Of a stretch of 64,000 bases of DNA, positions 60,929 to 64,000 are shown in pieces. The stretch's first letter is position 1. Every line of letters starts with the position of its first letter. This stretch comes from Brochothrix campestris. GTDB lineage: Bacteria > Bacillota > Bacilli > Lactobacillales > Listeriaceae. The notes below the pieces were generated by a model that saw nothing but the letters and a program-made list of their open reading frames with translations, was not told where the DNA came from and searched no databases. Made by a program: the position numbers and the translations under genes. The DNA lies in contig NZ_CP175511.1 of assembly GCF_046058945.1 (NCBI RefSeq), positions 930,001 to 994,000 of the forward strand, written 5' to 3'.

Positions 60929-63900
60929 ATGTACTCATTTACTTCAGAAGAAATTATGGAAAATAACTTAATTCAACAATTAATTACAGGAGAATCGCAG
61001 TGGACGTATCGTGAAGACCTACGTACAGAAGATGATTTATGGGCTAATTTCAAACAAAAATTGGAAGCGAATAATAAACAAGTTTTGAATGATGTCATGT
61101 TAACGAACCAAGAATTTCAACAAATCAAAAATCAATTAACTTTTGCGAATTTTTATCGAGCGGCTGAATGGTTAAGTGGTGAGAATGGTATTGCGAAAGT
61201 CGAAGTGCAACGCGAAGATGCCTCGCTTGGTACTATTCGTCTAACTGTCATGAAGAACCGTGATATTGCAGCGGGTATTTCTTCTTATGAAGTCATTAAT
61301 CAATATCGTTCAAGTAAAGATAGTGTACAAGACCGCAATCGTCGTTTTGATGTGACATTATTAATCAATGGGTTGCCGATGATTCATATTGAATTAAAAA
61401 ATAAACGAGAACCTTATATGGATGCGTTTCGTCAGATTGATAAATACTTAAAAGAAGGTAAGTTTACCGGTATTTTCTCAAGCCTACAGATGTTTGTCGT
61501 GACAAACGGCGTTGATACTCGCTACATTGCGGCTTCAATTAGTAGTAAACTAAAACCGGCTTTCTTAACAAAATGGGTTGATAAAGAGAACCAACCTGTG
61601 ACGGATTATTTAGATTTTGCTCGAGAGGTCTTATCTATTCCGATGGCACACAGAATGGTCGCGCACTATTCTGTTCTCGATAATGAACGTAAATCCTTGA
61701 TTCTTCTACGTCCGTATCAAATTCACGCGATTGAAGCGGTCAAAGAAGCTTCTAAGCATCGTCAAGGTGGTTTTGTTTGGCATACGACGGGTTCAGGAAA
61801 AACTCTGACCAGTTATAAGTGTGCTCGTAACTTATTACAAATTCCATCAATTGATAAGACGATTTTTATTGTCGATCGAATTGACTTGGACCAACAAACG
61901 TCAGCTTCATTTAACTCTTATGCACAAAATGACGCGATTGAGATAAATGAAACAGAGAATGTCTCCGACTTAATCAAAAAATTAGGAAATGGTGACCGTT
62001 CAGGCATCGTTGTGACGACTATTCAGAAGTTAAACCATTTAATCAGACGCTTAAATAATAAGCCAGACGGACGAGATTACAAAAAACTATCGCAATTACG
62101 CGTCGCTTTTGTCGTGGATGAATGTCATCGTGCCGTGAGTGCAGAGAAGAAAAACGAGATCTCGGAATTTTTCATTAATTCATTATGGTATGGTTTTACT
62201 GGAACCCCTATTTTTAAAGAAAACGCTAAAGATGAAAAAGGGAATATGGCCCGAACTACTTATGAGCAATATGGTGAATGTTTACATAACTATACAGTGA
62301 AAGAAGCTATTCATGATAAAGCAGTATTAGGTTTTCAAGTAGAATATAAGGCCACCTTTGAGGAAGAACAATTGGATGAGATTGTTGCAACTGTGACCGG
62401 TAAAGAGTTATCCGAAGTGGAAACAATGGACATGTTAGTCCGTGAAGCCAAAGTACCTAAGAAGGTTTATGAAGAAGAGGAACATATGCTGGCGGTAATT
62501 AATTCTATCATCAATAAGTCTTCCAAAAAACTGGGATTCAATAACGGTGTAGGGTACACCTATAATGCGATTTTGACTACGACGTCAATTGCCCAAGCGC
62601 AAAAGTATTATGACTTGATTAAAGAAGTCAAAGCAGGCCATTCATCAGTGAAAATATCAGAAAAAATTAAACGTGTCTTGCCTGATTTTCCTAAAGTCGC
62701 GATTACTTATTCAATTAGTGAGAATGAAGAATCTTCTGAGGTGAATCAGACGAAGATGAAGGAAGCGTTGTTGGATTACAATGCTGAATTTGGCACTAAT
62801 TTTAGCATTGATACGATGAGAGGTTATAACAGTAATGTGAATGATCGTCTGGCTCGTAAGAAAGAAAAGTATCAAGCCAGAAGTGAGCAGTTAGACTTAG
62901 TCATTGTAGTCGACCGTTTGCTTACAGGATTTGATGCGCCATGTTTATCGACTATCTTTATTGATCGTCCGCCTATGCCACCTCACAACTTGATACAGGC
63001 GTTTTCACGGACTAATCGTATCTTTGACTCTAAGAAAGAATATGGCCAAGTAGTAACGTTCCAGTTGCCTGCATTGTTTGAAGAAAGTGTTAAAGATGCC
63101 CTACGCCTATATTCAAACGGTGGAGAGAATGAAGTATTAGCGCCTGAATGGGAAGAATCGAAAACGGCTTTTATTGAAGCAATTCATAATCTAAGACAAA
63201 TAGCGGAAGAACCTGAAAACATTGATATTGATGCCTCTCCAATTGAATGGTTGAAGAAGTTTGCAAAAGCTTATCAGCGCGTGGATAAGACGTTTAGTGC
63301 GGTTCAAGTTTATACAGAATATGAAGATGAGATGTTGGGCACCCTTTTCTCAATCACGATGCCTGAATTAGAAAATTATCATGGGAAATATCAAAATGCG
63401 TTGGAGAAAATTATAGAGGACGGTCCAGAACGGGATGAAATTGAGTTGGATGTAGAATATGAGTTATCATCTATTAAAACAGACAAGATAAACTACGAGT
63501 ATATTTTAATGTTAATCCAATCGTTTGTCCCAAGTGGTGATGATGACATTCAATTGGTACATACGATGAATGATAAAACGATGCAAGAAGTTGAGAAGTA
63601 TTTAGAAGACCTTGCACGCACCAATCAAACCATGGCTAATATTGTCAAAGGAATATGGCAAGATTTACAAGACAACCCTGAAAACTACCGCGATAAATTG
63701 ATTTCGATGGAAGTAGAAGCTGTCATTGAGCAAACAGAACAACAATTTGTCGAGGAAGTTTCAAAGGAATGGTATGTCGAAGAAGATAAATTGGCCTATT
63801 ATGTAGATAATTACAAACACGGCAAAGAACATCAATTAGGCGCAAGTGATTTATATAAGAGTGCTGATTACAATCAATACAAAACAACCGCTGAAAATCC

Positions 63901-63988
63901 AGTGATTAAATTGAGATATCGAAGTGAATTGTTTAAACAAATTAATGAGAAGATTGAAGAAAATATTTTACCGCTTAGAGAGAAGTAG
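60929..63988 (+). CDS. hsdR: Type I restriction endonuclease subunit HsdR
   Basis: A 1019-residue translocase-nuclease. The N-terminal PD-(D/E)XK nuclease has FDVTLLINGLPMIHIELKNK (Asp then Glu-Leu-Lys, about residues 140-158). Superfamily 2 helicase motifs are Walker A HTTGSGKTL (about 285-293), VDECHRA (about 395-401) and motif VI QAFSRTNR. The C-terminal helical region contacts HsdM. ATG 60929 has a weak site (AGTAGGG); ATG 60956 is an alternative start. The gene ends 12 bases before the window edge. All catalytic motifs are intact, so restriction should be active. Confidence 0.94.
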   Translation: MYSFTSEEIMENNLIQQLITGESQWTYREDLRTEDDLWANFKQKLEANNKQVLNDVMLTNQEFQQIKNQLTFANFYRAAEWLSGENGIAKVEVQREDASLGTIRLTVMKNRDIAAGISSYEVINQYRSSKDSVQDRNRRFDVTLLINGLPMIHIELKNKREPYMDAFRQIDKYLKEGKFTGIFSSLQMFVVTNGVDTRYIAASISSKLKPAFLTKWVDKENQPVTDYLDFAREVLSIPMAHRMVAHYSVLDNERKSLILLRPYQIHAIEAVKEASKHRQGGFVWHTTGSGKTLTSYKCARNLLQIPSIDKTIFIVDRIDLDQQTSASFNSYAQNDAIEINETENVSDLIKKLGNGDRSGIVVTTIQKLNHLIRRLNNKPDGRDYKKLSQLRVAFVVDECHRAVSAEKKNEISEFFINSLWYGFTGTPIFKENAKDEKGNMARTTYEQYGECLHNYTVKEAIHDKAVLGFQVEYKATFEEEQLDEIVATVTGKELSEVETMDMLVREAKVPKKVYEEEEHMLAVINSIINKSSKKLGFNNGVGYTYNAILTTTSIAQAQKYYDLIKEVKAGHSSVKISEKIKRVLPDFPKVAITYSISENEESSEVNQTKMKEALLDYNAEFGTNFSIDTMRGYNSNVNDRLARKKEKYQARSEQLDLVIVVDRLLTGFDAPCLSTIFIDRPPMPPHNLIQAFSRTNRIFDSKKEYGQVVTFQLPALFEESVKDALRLYSNGGENEVLAPEWEESKTAFIEAIHNLRQIAEEPENIDIDASPIEWLKKFAKAYQRVDKTFSAVQVYTEYEDEMLGTLFSITMPELENYHGKYQNALEKIIEDGPERDEIELDVEYELSSIKTDKINYEYILMLIQSFVPSGDDDIQLVHTMNDKTMQEVEKYLEDLARTNQTMANIVKGIWQDLQDNPENYRDKLISMEVEAVIEQTEQQFVEEVSKEWYVEEDKLAYYVDNYKHGKEHQLGASDLYKSADYNQYKTTAENPVIKLRYRSELFKQINEKIEENILPLREK

Positions 63989-64000
63989 TGAAATTATAAT

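Noticed and set aside
1..64000. CRISPR arrays, rRNA or tRNA genes, complete insertion sequences
   Set aside because: No regularly spaced repeats, no cloverleaf or rRNA-like sequence and no transposase frames with terminal inverted repeats were recognised.

Overview
The window is a stretch of moderately AT-rich Firmicute chromosome. Shine-Dalgarno sites are strong, GTG and TTG starts are common, and operons are separated by clear rho-independent terminators. Several neighbourhoods match the gene order I recall for Listeria: obgE next to pheA; a LisR/LisK pair followed by acylphosphatase and a DUF1033 protein; and a BMP-type lipoprotein/nucleoside ABC transporter. A Listeriaceae genome such as Brochothrix is the best guess. 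This rests on remembered synteny, not on a search.

Layout. 1-7.4 kb: end of the trp operon (trpB', trpA), obgE, pheA, lisRK, acylphosphatase and two small proteins. 7.5-13.3 kb: nucleoside-type ABC importer and a VanY-like lipoprotein carboxypeptidase. 13.3-22.8 kb: a complete maltose locus with MalR, EIICB transporter MalT, an EEP-family protein matching the maltose-6'-phosphate phosphatase MapP, maltose phosphorylase, beta-phosphoglucomutase, mutarotase and an alpha-glucosidase. It is organised around two divergent promoters, each with a perfect GCAAACGTTTGC palindrome. 23-26 kb: serC-serA and a PfpI-family protein. 26-34 kb: teichoic-acid exporter TagGH, a TagB/TagF-family transferase, a polyprenyl-phosphate glycosyltransferase, phosphoglucomutase and RapZ. 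33.7-40 kb: a LysM/glucosaminidase, MscL, pncB-nadE and guaA. 40-45.2 kb: malate utilisation genes maePE facing a two-component pair maeKR.

45.3-52.9 kb holds a five-gene operon: fructose-type PTS EIIBC and EIIA, a cytoplasmic GH38 alpha-mannosidase, an RpiR regulator and a secreted GH85 endo-beta-N-acetylglucosaminidase. Together they look like a compact system for harvesting mannose from host N-glycans. 53-64 kb is an accessory island with two different tyrosine integrases facing an excisionase-like gene, then a type I restriction-modification system (hsdM, hsdS, recombinase, hsdR). Between the recombinase and hsdR lies a promoterless, inverted hsdS fragment that shares inverted repeats with hsdS, the arrangement of a phase-variable, shuffling specificity gene.

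The observations most worth following are the GH85/GH38/PTS operon, the shuffling hsdS locus, the malate sensor kinase MaeK, whose ATP-binding domain lacks its usual motifs, and several structured non-coding stretches (after serA, after the GH85 gene, before the LysM gene and before the BMP lipoprotein). No rRNA, tRNA, CRISPR array or complete insertion sequence was recognised.
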